64,000 nt of DNA from Bradyrhizobium diazoefficiens (GTDB taxonomy: Bacteria > Pseudomonadota > Alphaproteobacteria > Rhizobiales > Xanthobacteraceae), in contig NZ_CP067100.1 of NCBI RefSeq assembly GCF_016616235.1, positions 6,941,001 through 7,005,000 on the forward strand. The letters are read 5' to 3'. The translations under genes and the position numbers were made by a program. The notes beneath the pieces are model-generated. The model saw nothing but the letters and a program-made list of their open reading frames with translations. It was not told where the DNA came from and did not search any database. Positions 17,859 to 27,608 of this stretch are shown piece by piece. Position 1 is the stretch's first letter. The number at the start of each line of letters is the position of its first letter.

Positions 17859-18954
17859 CGTGCGTTCAGCTCTCTTCTCATAGCGAAGGTACGCACACGA
17901 GGAAGACCATCTGATTGACGCGCGCGCGGGCAGGGCGACCTCAATGAGAGCCTGTGCGTGAAGGTCAGGCGGCTTGCTGATCGGGAAGGACATGTCATAT
18001 TCTCCCTCCTGCACTCCAAGAGACTCACGCCTCCGGAGTGAAGGATCGTACGTTGGCTCATGCGGTGCCATCCCAATCGGAGATCATGGAGATGCCAAGA
18101 TTGAATCGCGACGTTAACTCGTCCATCGACCTTGAGAAACTCGGTCATATAGGTAGTGTTCGGTGCTCGCCATTGCCAGCCAGTACCGACAAAACCCAGC
18201 CCTGAGAGCTGCCAATGAAGCCAGCGAGTGCTCTCTCACTCGCCGGCTTCTTCTAAATGTCTAACGCATAAGCAATCGCTGTCGCGAAGTCGATCAGTGT
18301 GATGGCGGCGTAACTCGCGCAGATGATCAGGGTCTCCTTGTTCAGTCTTTGGCTCCTTGCTCATTCGATTCGTTCGCCGTCGATTGGCCGGTCGCAATGT
18401 GCGTTTTGTTTGAAGACCGCCAATGAACCCAGGCGACGACCAAATAGATGACTGAAATTGCGATACATCCTTGCGCCGCGAGGATCCAAAACGCCTCCAT
18501 CAAACCTGTCGCTACTCCGTAAGACGAGCCAGGTTCTGGATTTCGGACCGCGCGATGGCGATTGCTCTAGGAAAGAAAATTGCAATTTAAAATGAGATGT
18601 TCGCACCGCGGCTGCCGACTGGCGCGAGATTTCCTATCCCGAAGTCGATTTTAGTTCACTTCATGCTACGCCAATTCCCTACAACCCCTGACGGCGCTCG
18701 CTCGACGGGCGCATCCCCTAGCCGCTTGAACATCGTCTGGCGCAATCGCCACCGAGATTCGAGGCGATTTCGAGGGCATCTCGATTGGTCGGTCGTTCGG
18801 TGAGCCAGGCTTTCGCTGAGTCTCACCCGATGTAAAGCGTTCGCCCGCATATCGACGGAAACTCGGGCCACTGAACATTTGCTCGCGGATCAAGCCCGCT
18901 ATCCGACAGCGAAGAAGTTGCGCAGCGACGGAAAGGCTGGACATCCCAATCGTC
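17859..18954. other. long gene-poor stretch
   Basis: About 1.1 kb without a convincing gene. It contains one strong hairpin (18220-18247). A short minus-strand frame near 17840-18070 has protein-like composition, but I cannot assign it. The right half may be the lost 5' part of the following insertion sequence or older debris. Confidence 0.4.
18220..18247 (+). terminator. hairpin, terminator-like
   Basis: Arms GCCAGCGAGTG and CACTCGCCGGC pair over 11 bp with one A-C mismatch around a 6-base loop, followed by TTCTTCT. This is terminator-like but lacks a full T-tract. It could end transcripts from the membrane-protein gene or belong to a decayed RNA gene. Confidence 0.45.
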
Positions 18955-20538
18955 TTGCCCTTGGGCTCCGTGACGTCCCTGAAGCTGCTCCCTTCCGGAC
19001 CAACATGCGCGAGCAGCCGGCATCCGGCCCGGTTCCGTGAACGCGTGCGGTTGAGAGCGACTCGTAGAGAGACCGGGCAATTGGCCCCCGAGCCGGGCAA
19101 TTATCGAGAGCTGGGACTTCCCGTCCGTCAGCGCACAATTCAGCTACCTTGGACCTTGCTGCCTGCTCTCGAGCAACATGGCCGATTGCAGCTTGGCCAG
19201 TCGGACCGTGATCGTGTTCTGGCCATCAGCGCCGCCACCATCGATCGCCTGCTCGTCGATGTGAAGATCGCAGCGAGCGGCGGCAGGCGGCGCCGTGCCG
19301 GATTCTATTCGGCAATCCGGCGCGAGGTCCCGATCCGCACGTTCAATGACTGGAACAGCCCGGTGCCCGGCTTCTGCGAGGTCGATATGGTCGCCCATGG
19401 CGGCACGTCGGTGGCTGGCTCGTTCATCCAAACCCTGACGATGGTCGATGTCGCCACCGGCTGGACGGAGTGTCTGCCGCTGCTGACGCGGGAAGGCTCG
19501 CTGGTCGTCGAGGCGATCAGCCGCGCACAGAGCCTGTTCCCGTGGCTGTTGCGCGGCGTGGACTTCGACAACGACAGCGCCTTCATGAACGATGTCGTCG
19601 TGCCATGGTGTCGCGAACAGAAGCTCGAAGTGACGCGCTCGCGCGCGTACAAGAAGAACGATCAGGCGTTCGTCGAGCAGAAGAATGGTGCCGTCGTCCG
19701 CCGCCTTATGGGCTATGGCCGCTTCGATGGCGTCGAGACGGCGCGTATGATGGGCCGCCTCTATGCGGCGGCACGCCTCTACGTCAACTTCTTCCAGCCG
19801 TCGTTCAAGCTGAAGGAGAAGCGTCGCGAAGGGGCTAAAGTGATCAAGCGCTATCATCTCCCATCGATGCCCTATGAGCGTGCATTGGCGCATCCCAAGG
19901 TGACCGCGGCCGTGAAGAAGCGGCTCCGCGATCAGTATCGCTCGCTCGATCCCGTCGCGCTGTTGGCGGAGATTCGCGCAACCCAAGAGGAACTAGGTAA
20001 TCGCGTCGATCGTCGTGCCGGACAGGCGCGCGGCCTGCAACCCGCTCACACTAGCGCCCTGCCAGCGACCGCGGCGACGTTCGCGAAGACGCTCGGCAAG
20101 ACGGTGACGGTCGGCGAGCCGCGTGCCACGCACCGGCGAACTCGTCGGCCCTATAAGACCAGAGTTCGCATGCCGTCCAAGCTCGACCCGCATCTTGCTG
20201 CGATCGAAGCCTGGCTCGCAGAGCAGCCGCAGCTGACGGCGCTCGCAATTGTCGGCCGGCTGAGCGAGAAATACCCTGAGGAGTTCGGAAAGAGACAGCA
20301 TTCGATTGTGCAACGTCTGCTGAGGGCGCTCAGGCGGAGGGCTGCCGAACGGTTAGTCGCCCGAGGCCCGCTCGGCGATGCCACGACCGCTGCCCCATTG
20401 CCCGGGGTTGTGGACGGCTCGGGCTATGTAGGGCCCGACCCGCCCACAGCCCCTCTCGTCGAGCAAGCCGGGAAAGCCATCTGGCGCGGCCGATCAATCG
20501 ACATCGGATCGTCATCGGCAATGGCGCCATCAGGGTAA
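18955..20538 (+). mobile_element. integrase-core (DDE) transposase, ISNCY-like, N-terminus probably degenerate
   Basis: The 527-codon frame holds an rve-type catalytic core. First Asp is in CEVDMVAHGG, second in VDFDNDSAFMND, and Glu in QAFVEQKNGAVV, followed by RLYVNFFQPSFKLKEK. This is the pattern of integrase-family insertion-sequence transposases common in rhizobia. Homology-like sequence starts only around 19,130 (LPALEQHGRLQL). The first ~60 codons are Arg/Pro-rich and look like read-through of an unrelated frame, so the helix-turn-helix N-terminus is probably missing or frameshifted. Terminal inverted repeats were not found. Activity is doubtful. Confidence 0.75.
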
Positions 20539-20710
20539 CATTTGCAGATACGGCAATACGAGGGGTCAATATTGCAGGCCGAATGACACCCCGCGCCAGC
20601 CAAAAGGCAAAAAGTGCCCCCGGCGACGTGACCGCGCTGCGGTCATGATTGACAAGATCGCAATCAGTAGTGAGCCCTGTGCGACTGGCTTTCGAAGGCT
20701 CTTGATTATT

Positions 20711-20747
20711 TCGGTTATCGTGCTATATTGATAACCGAGATAACCGG
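20711..20747. promoter_or_regulatory. operator-like array of 9-bp half-sites before the second antitoxin gene
   Basis: TCGGTTATC (20711-20719) is inverted against GATAACCGA (20730-20738) across a 10-base spacer, and a further GATAACCGG (20739-20747) follows directly. The spacer contains TATATT, a likely -10 box, and the array ends 9 bases before the antitoxin ATG. This is a textbook layout for autorepression by the antitoxin, though binding is inferred. Confidence 0.75.
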
Positions 20748-20756
20748 AATGAAGCC

Positions 20757-21437
20757 ATGACGACCGCAGAAAATGCTCTTGAGCGCTCGGGTGTCGGAAC
20801 CATTACCGGAACTCCCGATGAGGTACGAAAAAAGCTGGCCCACCTGCCAGTGGACCAAGTCGTTGCTTTGACGTTGCAGCATGGCAACCACGCGCTCGCT
20901 CACGTGCTCTTGGATACGGTTGCTGGGCTTACCGCGCTCATTCCTAGCATTATTGAGCGCCGCCACGAGGCAAAGTACCGGTCGATTATTGAGGCTCTGG
21001 TGCCAGACATTCCTCCGCCCCGGCACAAGCTGATTGAAGCTCGGATGACAGCGGAAGCCCGCAAGAGCGTGATCGAGACCGGCGAGTGGATGACGGCGGC
21101 ACAAATCGCCGAGATCGCTGGCTTTAGCACCACCAACCCGAGCGCGCAGCCGAACAAGTGGAAGCGAGAGGGACAGATCTTCGCCATACATCATCGTGGC
21201 ACGGACTATTTTCCAGGCTACGCCCTCGACGCTTCGACCGACTATCGACCAAGCAAGGGCCTGGCACGGGCGCTGAAGGTCTTCCGCGGAAAGAAGGACG
21301 ATTGGGGACTCGCCTATTGGTTTGCGTCGGTCAACAGCTTCCTTGGCGGCAAGCGGCCGCAGGATTTGCTGATTAGCGAGCCCGATCGCGTTGTCGCAGC
21401 GGCTGAGGACGAGGTAGCCGGCGTGCTCCATGGCTAA
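20757..21437 (+). CDS. antitoxin of second RES-type toxin-antitoxin pair
   Basis: 226 aa, ATG at 20757 after the half-site array. Middle residues EWMTAAQIAEIAGFSTTN are helix-turn-helix-like. The C-terminal WFASVNSFLGGKRPQDLLIS followed by DRVVAAAEDEV is the MbcA/ParS-type toxin-binding domain. It should bind and silence the RES toxin encoded downstream, with which it overlaps by 8 bases (ATGGCTAA). It differs clearly from the antitoxin at 7287, so this is a separate acquisition. Confidence 0.88.
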   Translation: MTTAENALERSGVGTITGTPDEVRKKLAHLPVDQVVALTLQHGNHALAHVLLDTVAGLTALIPSIIERRHEAKYRSIIEALVPDIPPPRHKLIEARMTAEARKSVIETGEWMTAAQIAEIAGFSTTNPSAQPNKWKREGQIFAIHHRGTDYFPGYALDASTDYRPSKGLARALKVFRGKKDDWGLAYWFASVNSFLGGKRPQDLLISEPDRVVAAAEDEVAGVLHG

Positions 21438-22167
21438 GAAGAAGTCCGGTATACGCCGCCCGGCTGCCCGGACGAAGGCCACCAGGGCTGGGCCAACCCC
21501 GCCTTCCCCATCCCCACTCTCGGTCGTGCCGGCTCCGCCCGCCGGTCTTGCCAATCTGGTGAACATGACGACCTGGCCGAAAGGCCAGGTCATTCATCGG
21601 ATCCACCCAAAAGCCCATGGCAGCAGCCAATTCAATCCAGGCCCACATGGCAATGCCCGGTTCAGTCCGATCAAAGCTTCAAGCGGCGCAAACATCCCTA
21701 CTCTTTATGGCGGCACGGCCTTCGATTGCGCCGCTATGGAAACCGTCTTTCATGACGTGCCTTTTCTCGCTGGACTAAAGACCTTCGATAAGCAAAAGCT
21801 GGCCGGCCACGTTTATTCACAGGTGACGCCGAAAAGAGACCTCAAACTCGTCGACCTCAGCGTGACGGCCCTCAAGAGACTTGGGCTTCCACGCAGTCAG
21901 CTCGTCGATACCGAAAAGAACGAGTATCCGAACACCCGCAAATGGGCCGAAGCAATTCACGCTGCTTGCTCCCATGCCGAGGGACTTTGCTGGGTGTCTC
22001 GCCAGGATGATCGTGCTCTGGCGATCGTGATCTTCGGCGATCGCGTCGCCGCGGCGGATCTATCGCCCGTGGGCGCTCCGCTGGATCTGCTGACCATCGA
22101 CGCCTTGTACGCAGACCTCGTCATTCTCGCGGACAGGATCGGCGTCAAGCTTGTCGACGGCAAGTAG
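21430..22167 (+). CDS. RES-domain toxin (second pair)
   Basis: 245 aa. After a basic, Pro-rich N-terminal ~60 residues comes HGNARFSPIKASSGANIPTL, then YGG and METVFHDVPF: the R...Y...E core of the RES domain. The C-terminal half (WVSRQDDRALAIVIFGDRV) also fits. By family knowledge it would consume or modify NAD+. It overlaps the antitoxin gene by 8 bases, so the two are made together. Confidence 0.9.
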   Translation: MAKKKSGIRRPAARTKATRAGPTPPSPSPLSVVPAPPAGLANLVNMTTWPKGQVIHRIHPKAHGSSQFNPGPHGNARFSPIKASSGANIPTLYGGTAFDCAAMETVFHDVPFLAGLKTFDKQKLAGHVYSQVTPKRDLKLVDLSVTALKRLGLPRSQLVDTEKNEYPNTRKWAEAIHAACSHAEGLCWVSRQDDRALAIVIFGDRVAAADLSPVGAPLDLLTIDALYADLVILADRIGVKLVDGK

Positions 22168-22273
22168 CGAGGCAACCGTCCCGGGCTTCAAGAGTAAGGC
22201 AGGTCACACTTCGACTTACGCAATCTGTGATATAACTAGGGTATTGGCGCACTTTTTTGGGGGGTTGCGTGCA

Positions 22274-23791
22274 ATGCCGAAAAATATTCTCATTTTCTCC
22301 GACGGCACCGGACAGGCCGGCGGCATCAATTTCGACGAAGCCCGAACCAACGTCTACAAGCTCTACCGGGCTTGTCGTGTCGGTCCCGACACCAAGGTCG
22401 AGCCTTCGGAGCAGGTCGCCTTCTATGATCCTGGTCTCGGCTCGGCATCAGACGGCGGTCATTTCAAGATCGGCTGGATGCGATGGCTCTACAACCTGGC
22501 CAGCATGGCAACGGGTCTCGGCATCACCCGCAACATCGTTGACTGCTATGCCGCGATCATCAGCCTGTATGAGCCCGGCGATCGCATCTATCTGATCGGG
22601 TTCAGTCGCGGTGCCTACACGGTGCGTTCCGTCGCCGGCGTTTTGACCTATTGCGGCATCCCGCAGCATATGCCGGACGGTTCACCGCTGAGACGCGATG
22701 CGAAGAGCCTACAAAAGCTGGCCGAGCATGCCGTCAAGGACGTGTATCAGTTCTGCCCCTCCTATCGCCGGAAGGACACCAAGGGCTACCGCCAGTTCCT
22801 GCTCGATACACGTGACCTCATCGCAGCCAAATTCAGGCGCGAACATGGGAGTTCGCGGACCGTCGGCGAGACCGAGCAGGCCAACCTGTTTCCCTACTTC
22901 ATCGGCGTCTTCGATACGGTTGCGGCCCTCGGTCACAAATATCTCGGCCCCGCGCTCGTGGCGCTTGGCATCGCCGTCCTGGTGGGGCTGCATTGGGGAG
23001 GCCGTGCGCTCGAGCCGTACTTCCCTTGGGCCGGATGGGCCGCTCGGATCCTGAGCTACCTCGGCGTCGCGGCCGCGCTGATCGGCTTTCTGATGAACTA
23101 TCTCAAGATGGCGCCGCCGTTGCCGGGCTACAGCTTAGCCAGGCGCCTGCTGACGCTTCACCTGGCGCCACCGAAGCACAAATTCTACGACACCACTTTG
23201 AACCCGAATGTCGGCTACGCCAAACATGCGATCTCGATCGACGAGAACCGTGCGGATTTCAAGCGAGTGCCCTGGTCGCCGACGGCGGAGAAACAAGATC
23301 GGCGCGATGCCCAAGGCAATCTGTTCTTTGAACAAGTGTGGTTTCCGGGCGTACACGCCGATGTCGGCGGGGGCTATCTGGAAAACGAAGCCAGGCTCTC
23401 CGACGTGGCTCTGAACTGGATGCTCGCGGGCGCCTCGCTGATTCCAGACGGGCTCAAGCATGACGGCGGGGTCCTCCGTCTTTTCCCAAATCCTGCCGGC
23501 CAACAACACAACGAGCAGGCCGGTGGATTCTTGAAGGCTGGCGTGCGTCAGCTTCCCGTGGATCCAAACACCGGTGCGTCAAGCTCGCCAATACACAAAT
23601 CTGTCTATCGGCGGTTCGAGGTCGGCCCGGTGCTGCTGTTCGACCGCATGGCGGCGTACCTTCCCGACAACATGCGGGTACACGTGGACTTCAGGCATTA
23701 CTTCGATCAAAGCGCCCCGCAGCCGCCGAAATGCATCGCCGATGACATCGAGTTCAAATGGGAAAAGGCCAACCATGTCGGTCGCCTCTAG
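22274..23791 (+). CDS. DUF2235 (Tle1-like) alpha/beta hydrolase with membrane segments
   Basis: 505 aa. PKNILIFSDGTGQAGG at the start and GFSRGAY (nucleophile elbow, Ser near residue 111) are hallmarks of DUF2235, the fold of type VI secretion phospholipase effectors such as Tle1. FPGVHADVGGGY supplies the later Asp/His region. Two hydrophobic helices (LVALGIAVLVGLHWGG and LSYLGVAAALIGFLMNYL, about residues 230-285) imply membrane association. The start MPKNIL at 22274 is preferred over a longer frame. No type VI secretion genes are in the window, so an effector role is not shown; a membrane lipase is the safer reading. Confidence 0.82.
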   Translation: MPKNILIFSDGTGQAGGINFDEARTNVYKLYRACRVGPDTKVEPSEQVAFYDPGLGSASDGGHFKIGWMRWLYNLASMATGLGITRNIVDCYAAIISLYEPGDRIYLIGFSRGAYTVRSVAGVLTYCGIPQHMPDGSPLRRDAKSLQKLAEHAVKDVYQFCPSYRRKDTKGYRQFLLDTRDLIAAKFRREHGSSRTVGETEQANLFPYFIGVFDTVAALGHKYLGPALVALGIAVLVGLHWGGRALEPYFPWAGWAARILSYLGVAAALIGFLMNYLKMAPPLPGYSLARRLLTLHLAPPKHKFYDTTLNPNVGYAKHAISIDENRADFKRVPWSPTAEKQDRRDAQGNLFFEQVWFPGVHADVGGGYLENEARLSDVALNWMLAGASLIPDGLKHDGGVLRLFPNPAGQQHNEQAGGFLKAGVRQLPVDPNTGASSSPIHKSVYRRFEVGPVLLFDRMAAYLPDNMRVHVDFRHYFDQSAPQPPKCIADDIEFKWEKANHVGRL

Positions 23792-23961
23792 CGTAATGGC
23801 CCCGTCACATTTCAACGCCAAATTCCATCGAAACTCTCTCGCGTAGGTGAACCTCATGCCCGAAGTCGATCAGGCCGCCATTCCGGCCCAACCGATGCGG
23901 TTTCAGCACCACATGCGGTGGGCTGTCGGGACGCCTGGCCGGCGTCGGAGCGATCAAGATC

Positions 23962-24555
23962 GTGGCGATCGGCTCGTCCACCACGGCTGGTGAAGGCGAC
24001 ATCGTGCCCTATCCGCAACGTCTCGAGCGAGCACTGCGAGCAAGCTTCCCGGCGAGAAACTTCGATGTTCTCAACCGCGGCGTCGGCGGTCAAGAAGCTC
24101 CGGATGAGTTACGAAGGATTCAGGGCGACGTACTCGGCGAGAAACCATCGGTCGTGGTCTGGCAAGTTGGTACCAACGCGGTTTGGAAGAACCAGGATCT
24201 GGACGCCACCGCCGCCGCGATCCAACGCGGTCTCGCGATGTTCGCAAATGAATTGATGGACGTCGTGCTGATGGATCTTCAGTACGTGCCGGCGGTGCTC
24301 ACTCCGACAACGGAGGAGCGAGCGCACCGAATGGTCGCATTGATTGAGACGGCAGCCAGCCGGGCCGGCTTCCCGGTCAACGTGTTTCACCGCTTCGCAT
24401 TGATGAAGCAGTGGCATCAGACAGAACGGACCTCCTTTGACCGGATGGTCGATCCCACCGATCCCGACCGCCTCCACCACAGTGACTGGAGCGCCCGCCG
24501 GATGGCAGAGGCGCTCGCCAACACGATCGCGATCGCCGCGACCGCAGGCTCATGA
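23962..24555 (+). CDS. SGNH/GDSL hydrolase
   Basis: 197 aa from a GTG at 23962. Block I IGSSTTAGEG carries the catalytic Ser, block III is VGTNAVW, and block V DRLHHSDW carries the Asp-His pair. It probably hydrolyses esters or glycans. The frame is open for ~25 codons upstream without a good start. A short ATG frame at 23857 runs in another phase, so an N-terminal segment may have been lost by frameshift. It lies between a lipase-like gene and a secreted nuclease gene, all co-directional. Confidence 0.78.
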   Translation: MAIGSSTTAGEGDIVPYPQRLERALRASFPARNFDVLNRGVGGQEAPDELRRIQGDVLGEKPSVVVWQVGTNAVWKNQDLDATAAAIQRGLAMFANELMDVVLMDLQYVPAVLTPTTEERAHRMVALIETAASRAGFPVNVFHRFALMKQWHQTERTSFDRMVDPTDPDRLHHSDWSARRMAEALANTIAIAATAGS

Positions 24556-24598
24556 ATCGAACGAAGTGTCGAACTTTTCCCACGAGAGGATCCCGATC

Positions 24599-25630
24599 AT
24601 GGCTAGAATTGCCGCCACCATTGTTGTGCTCTTGAGCCTGTTCTTGGCAAAGCCTGCATCCGCTTGGGGACCCGACGGACACCGCTTGGTCGGGTCGATT
24701 GCTGACCAGTTACTGACCCCGAATGCCAAGCAGCAGGTGAAGACCTTGCTGGGCGTCGACCTACGGGGAGCGGGGCCATGGCTCGATTGCGTGAAGAGCG
24801 TGCACAGGCAAAACGACGGCAGCCTCAGCTATGTCGTGGATCCGCAGTACGAACCTCCCTGCACCCCATTCGCAAACGACCGCAACGCCATGGTCGATTA
24901 TGCCCGCCGAAACTGGATCGATTGCGTCTATCCGGAAGGCGCGAGCGCGACCGCCAATCTCGGCTGTCACAATACGTACCACTTCGATGATGTGGCCGTT
25001 CAGCGCGACAAATTCGATCGAAACTATGCAGGTACCAATGATCATGATCTGGTCGCGGCTACCGACGCCGCGATCTGCGTGCTGCTTGGCCGGCCGGCTC
25101 CGCCCCCCTTCGACATCAAAGACAAAAAGGAGGCTCTGTTCATACTCGCTCATCTCGTGGGCGACATGGCACAGCCGCTTCATGTCGCTGCGCCCTACCT
25201 CGATCCCAACGGAAGCCTGGTCGATCCGGACGTCACGCACACCATCGACCCGTCGACCGAAACTGCGGGCGGCAACTGGATCCACGATAAAGCCATCACT
25301 GTCGGAAGCGACGCGTTCCATCATGCCTGGGACGACACCCCATCCGATCTGGGAGATACCGCCCCGCTGGTCTTGGTGAACGTCGCAAAGGCCGTTCCGG
25401 CCGATATGGATCGCATCGAGAACTGGTCGGCAATTTGGGCCACGGACACGATCGCGGTGGCAAAGCAGGCGATGTCGAACGTGACCTACACGAAGATAGG
25501 TCCCAGGAAGTGGACGATCTCCTTCTCGGATCGAGTCGCCTACCTTCAGTCGGCGGATGCTATCAAGCGACAGCAGCTTGCCAAGGCGGGAGCCCGTCTC
25601 GCCGAAATCGTGAACCACATTTGGCCCTAG
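24599..25630 (+). CDS. secreted S1/P1 nuclease
   Basis: 343 aa from ATG 24599 (GAGAGGA upstream). A signal peptide ends at ASA before W23, which would be the mature N-terminal Trp that ligates zinc in this family. Other ligand motifs are GHRLVG, PWLDCV, NTYHFDDV, the signature AHLVGDMAQPLHV, and FHHAWDDT. These are zinc-dependent, single-strand-specific nucleases acting outside the cytoplasm. Expected jobs are scavenging nucleotides or attacking foreign nucleic acid in the periplasm. Length matches the family. Confidence 0.9.
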   Translation: MARIAATIVVLLSLFLAKPASAWGPDGHRLVGSIADQLLTPNAKQQVKTLLGVDLRGAGPWLDCVKSVHRQNDGSLSYVVDPQYEPPCTPFANDRNAMVDYARRNWIDCVYPEGASATANLGCHNTYHFDDVAVQRDKFDRNYAGTNDHDLVAATDAAICVLLGRPAPPPFDIKDKKEALFILAHLVGDMAQPLHVAAPYLDPNGSLVDPDVTHTIDPSTETAGGNWIHDKAITVGSDAFHHAWDDTPSDLGDTAPLVLVNVAKAVPADMDRIENWSAIWATDTIAVAKQAMSNVTYTKIGPRKWTISFSDRVAYLQSADAIKRQQLAKAGARLAEIVNHIWP

Positions 25631-25660
25631 CCAGAAACACACTTTCGCGGGAACGATCCG

Positions 25661-26089
25661 TCAATCTTCGTACTCGGTAGCCGCGGGCGGCTCTTTGGGC
25701 GACGGCTCGGGCGTCGTTGTAGTCTGCTTCTTGATCCGCATCGCCAGGATAGTCGCATAAAGATCACGCGGCGAGGCCTTGTCGAGGTCCTACAGATCAC
25801 GATAGTTGGCCAAGAAATCCAGGATGCTCGGCCTCAGTGGCCGCGTGTCTGTCGGTGCTCGCGTTTTGAGCTTCCGGTCGAGGTCGAGCTTGGTGAGCTC
25901 GATTGCGTGCTTACGCCATTCGACCTCTCGATCTTGTCTGTCGCGCGCACGTACGACAAATTTGGTGATCACCCCTGTAAGGACGGCAACGATCACGGCA
26001 GCGGTCGCACCTACGACGGCTGTTACGACTGTCAACGTAGCCGGCTGAAGCTTGGACAGCTCTTGAAAAAGCTCTTGAAGCGCGCTCAT
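25661..26089 (-). pseudogene. membrane-anchored small protein interrupted by an amber codon
   Basis: A 143-codon frame starts at ATG 26089 and is interrupted by TAG at 25790-25792 after FLANYRDL. It then continues for 42 sensible codons (DLDKASPRDLYATILAM, then a Pro/Thr tail) to TGA at 25661. The N-terminal part has one transmembrane helix (LTVVTAVVGATAAVIVAVL) and a charged helix. Seamless phase and protein-like composition after the stop argue for a nonsense mutation, with the shorter 99-aa product possible. Function unknown. Confidence 0.65.
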
Positions 26090-26099
26090 GGAGAGGATC

Positions 26100-26390
26100 T
26101 CAGGCTGACATGGCTCCGCCCGCCTGACCTTCCGTTCTGCCGACAATGAATTTCCGTTCCAGGACCTTCCCGGTCGAATCCTTGGCGATCACGACCAATT
26201 CTGCCCCGCCCACGCCCTGCGGCATCCGCATCTCTTCGTGACACGGTGGGTCGGGACAATCGCTGTCGTGCACCACCTTCCCGCTCAGCCGGACGGTAAT
26301 GCGGGTCACGCCAATGCCACCCAGGATCGTAAACCGGAAATTCCTGCCTTCGACAGGCGGCTTTGCATCCAATTCCATTCGTGAAACCAT
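26100..26390 (-). CDS. small hypothetical protein, beta-rich
   Basis: 96 aa, possibly 92 from an internal ATG. The alternating pattern (FRFTILGGIGVTRITVRLSG, then AELVVIAKDSTGKVLERKF) suggests a small immunoglobulin-like beta sandwich. It ends 10 bases before the membrane-protein start at 26089, so the two likely form an operon. No known family recognised. Confidence 0.5.
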   Translation of the reverse strand: MVSRMELDAKPPVEGRNFRFTILGGIGVTRITVRLSGKVVHDSDCPDPPCHEEMRMPQGVGGAELVVIAKDSTGKVLERKFIVGRTEGQAGGAMSA

Positions 26391-26446
26391 TCGCTAGTGA
26401 AGGGATAGCGTACCCCACTTAGCGCCGCAGTGCTTTATTGACGCTA

Positions 26447-26998
26447 CTATGGACACCATATTGCCAAGTGCTTCTTGCGCGAAGCGGATAGATAGGGGCC
26501 CTGCCACGCGGGATCGTCCGACAAGTGCGACCACGGTACCTTACCCTGATCGAACTGCCGTTTGACGTAGGCACGCCAGGAATAGTGCTCATATGTTGCA
26601 AGACAGGCGACGCTGTACGCCTCCGCCAGAGATCGATTGCCGTGCACCACGACAAAATTGTCGTCGTTCTGCTCGCTGGCGGAGCCGGAAAAGTTGTGGG
26701 ATCCGGTGACGACCTTGCAGTCGTCTGAAAAGGGGTCGATCACAATCATTTTTGAGTGCGTAATCGCATGACCGACGCCAGGGTTCTGGTTGGGAAACAG
26801 AAACTGATTGCGCGTCACCTCACCAATCCAGTCCGAAAAGGATTTCACGACGCCTTCGGGCTGCACCAGAGCCGTCTCAAATTCATGGGACTCGGTATCG
26901 ACGCCTCTCAGCGAGAATTTTTCGCGGTTATCTGAATTCCACTGACCGTGTTCGAAACTGCAACCGGCATTGCGATCTCTCCTTCCCTCGATGGCCAT
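26447..26998 (-). pseudogene. C-terminal half of a phospholipase D-family protein
   Basis: The sequence contains one complete PLD active-site motif, HSKMIVID with GSHNFSGSASEQNDDNF after it. PLD enzymes need two such motifs. The first half is absent: sequence upstream of about 26,980 switches to unrelated material (another minus frame ending near 27001). The 183-residue frame therefore looks like a 5'-truncated nuclease or lipase of the two-HKD class. A single-motif dimeric enzyme of the Nuc type is a weaker alternative. Confidence 0.7.
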
Positions 26999-27353
26999 TT
27001 GACCGCGTCAGGCCCTGCTCAGGAAGCTGGTCGACACCTTCATCGGCTCGTCGGCCAGCGCAAACATCAAGTTCTGCAGCGCTATGCCAGAATGGAGCCG
27101 CAGCACATCCCCGATCGATGATGATCATGCGCCCGCGCAACGGGCTGATGGCCCTCGTCGGTCACCCTATGAACCACTGCTTTGCCCGACGTTACAAGTA
27201 AATATTTCGGTATTTCGAAACTCAGAGTTGACGTAACGCGCAGCGGCCTTGGTGGATATATCGCTCCCAAAAGCGCAACCCCTTCGACGGCGATTCCTAA
27301 ATATCTCCATGCAGTGGACCTGCATCCCTATTCACAACGAAACGGAGACATTT

Positions 27354-27608
27354 ATGGCCGATGCGCCAACACGCTGGAGCCTTCCAGCATCAAGAAGTTC
27401 AAAATCCACAAACATCGAAGAGAGTCTTATCGGCAACTATCCATCTCACCTTCGGGGGATGGCCACCAATCGTTATGGTGGCAATAAGCTGCAACATGAG
27501 TGCGGCTTACGAGGCGTGACGTACGGAGCGGCGGGACCAGCTCGCGTCTACAAAGAGCAACGGAAGCAATACGAGAACGGCCTCCGTGAAAATGGAGAAC
27601 TCTCGTGA
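27354..27608 (+). CDS. small hypothetical protein
   Basis: 84 aa from ATG 27354 with GGAGA seven bases upstream. The C-terminus is basic (RVYKEQRKQYENGLREN). No family is recognised. Its stop overlaps the next start (GTGA), which supports it being real. Confidence 0.45.
   Translation: MADAPTRWSLPASRSSKSTNIEESLIGNYPSHLRGMATNRYGGNKLQHECGLRGVTYGAAGPARVYKEQRKQYENGLRENGELS

Noticed and set aside
19144..19986. 280-aa minus-strand frame opposite the transposase
   Set aside because: Antisense to the DDE catalytic core; composition is typical of a shadow frame.
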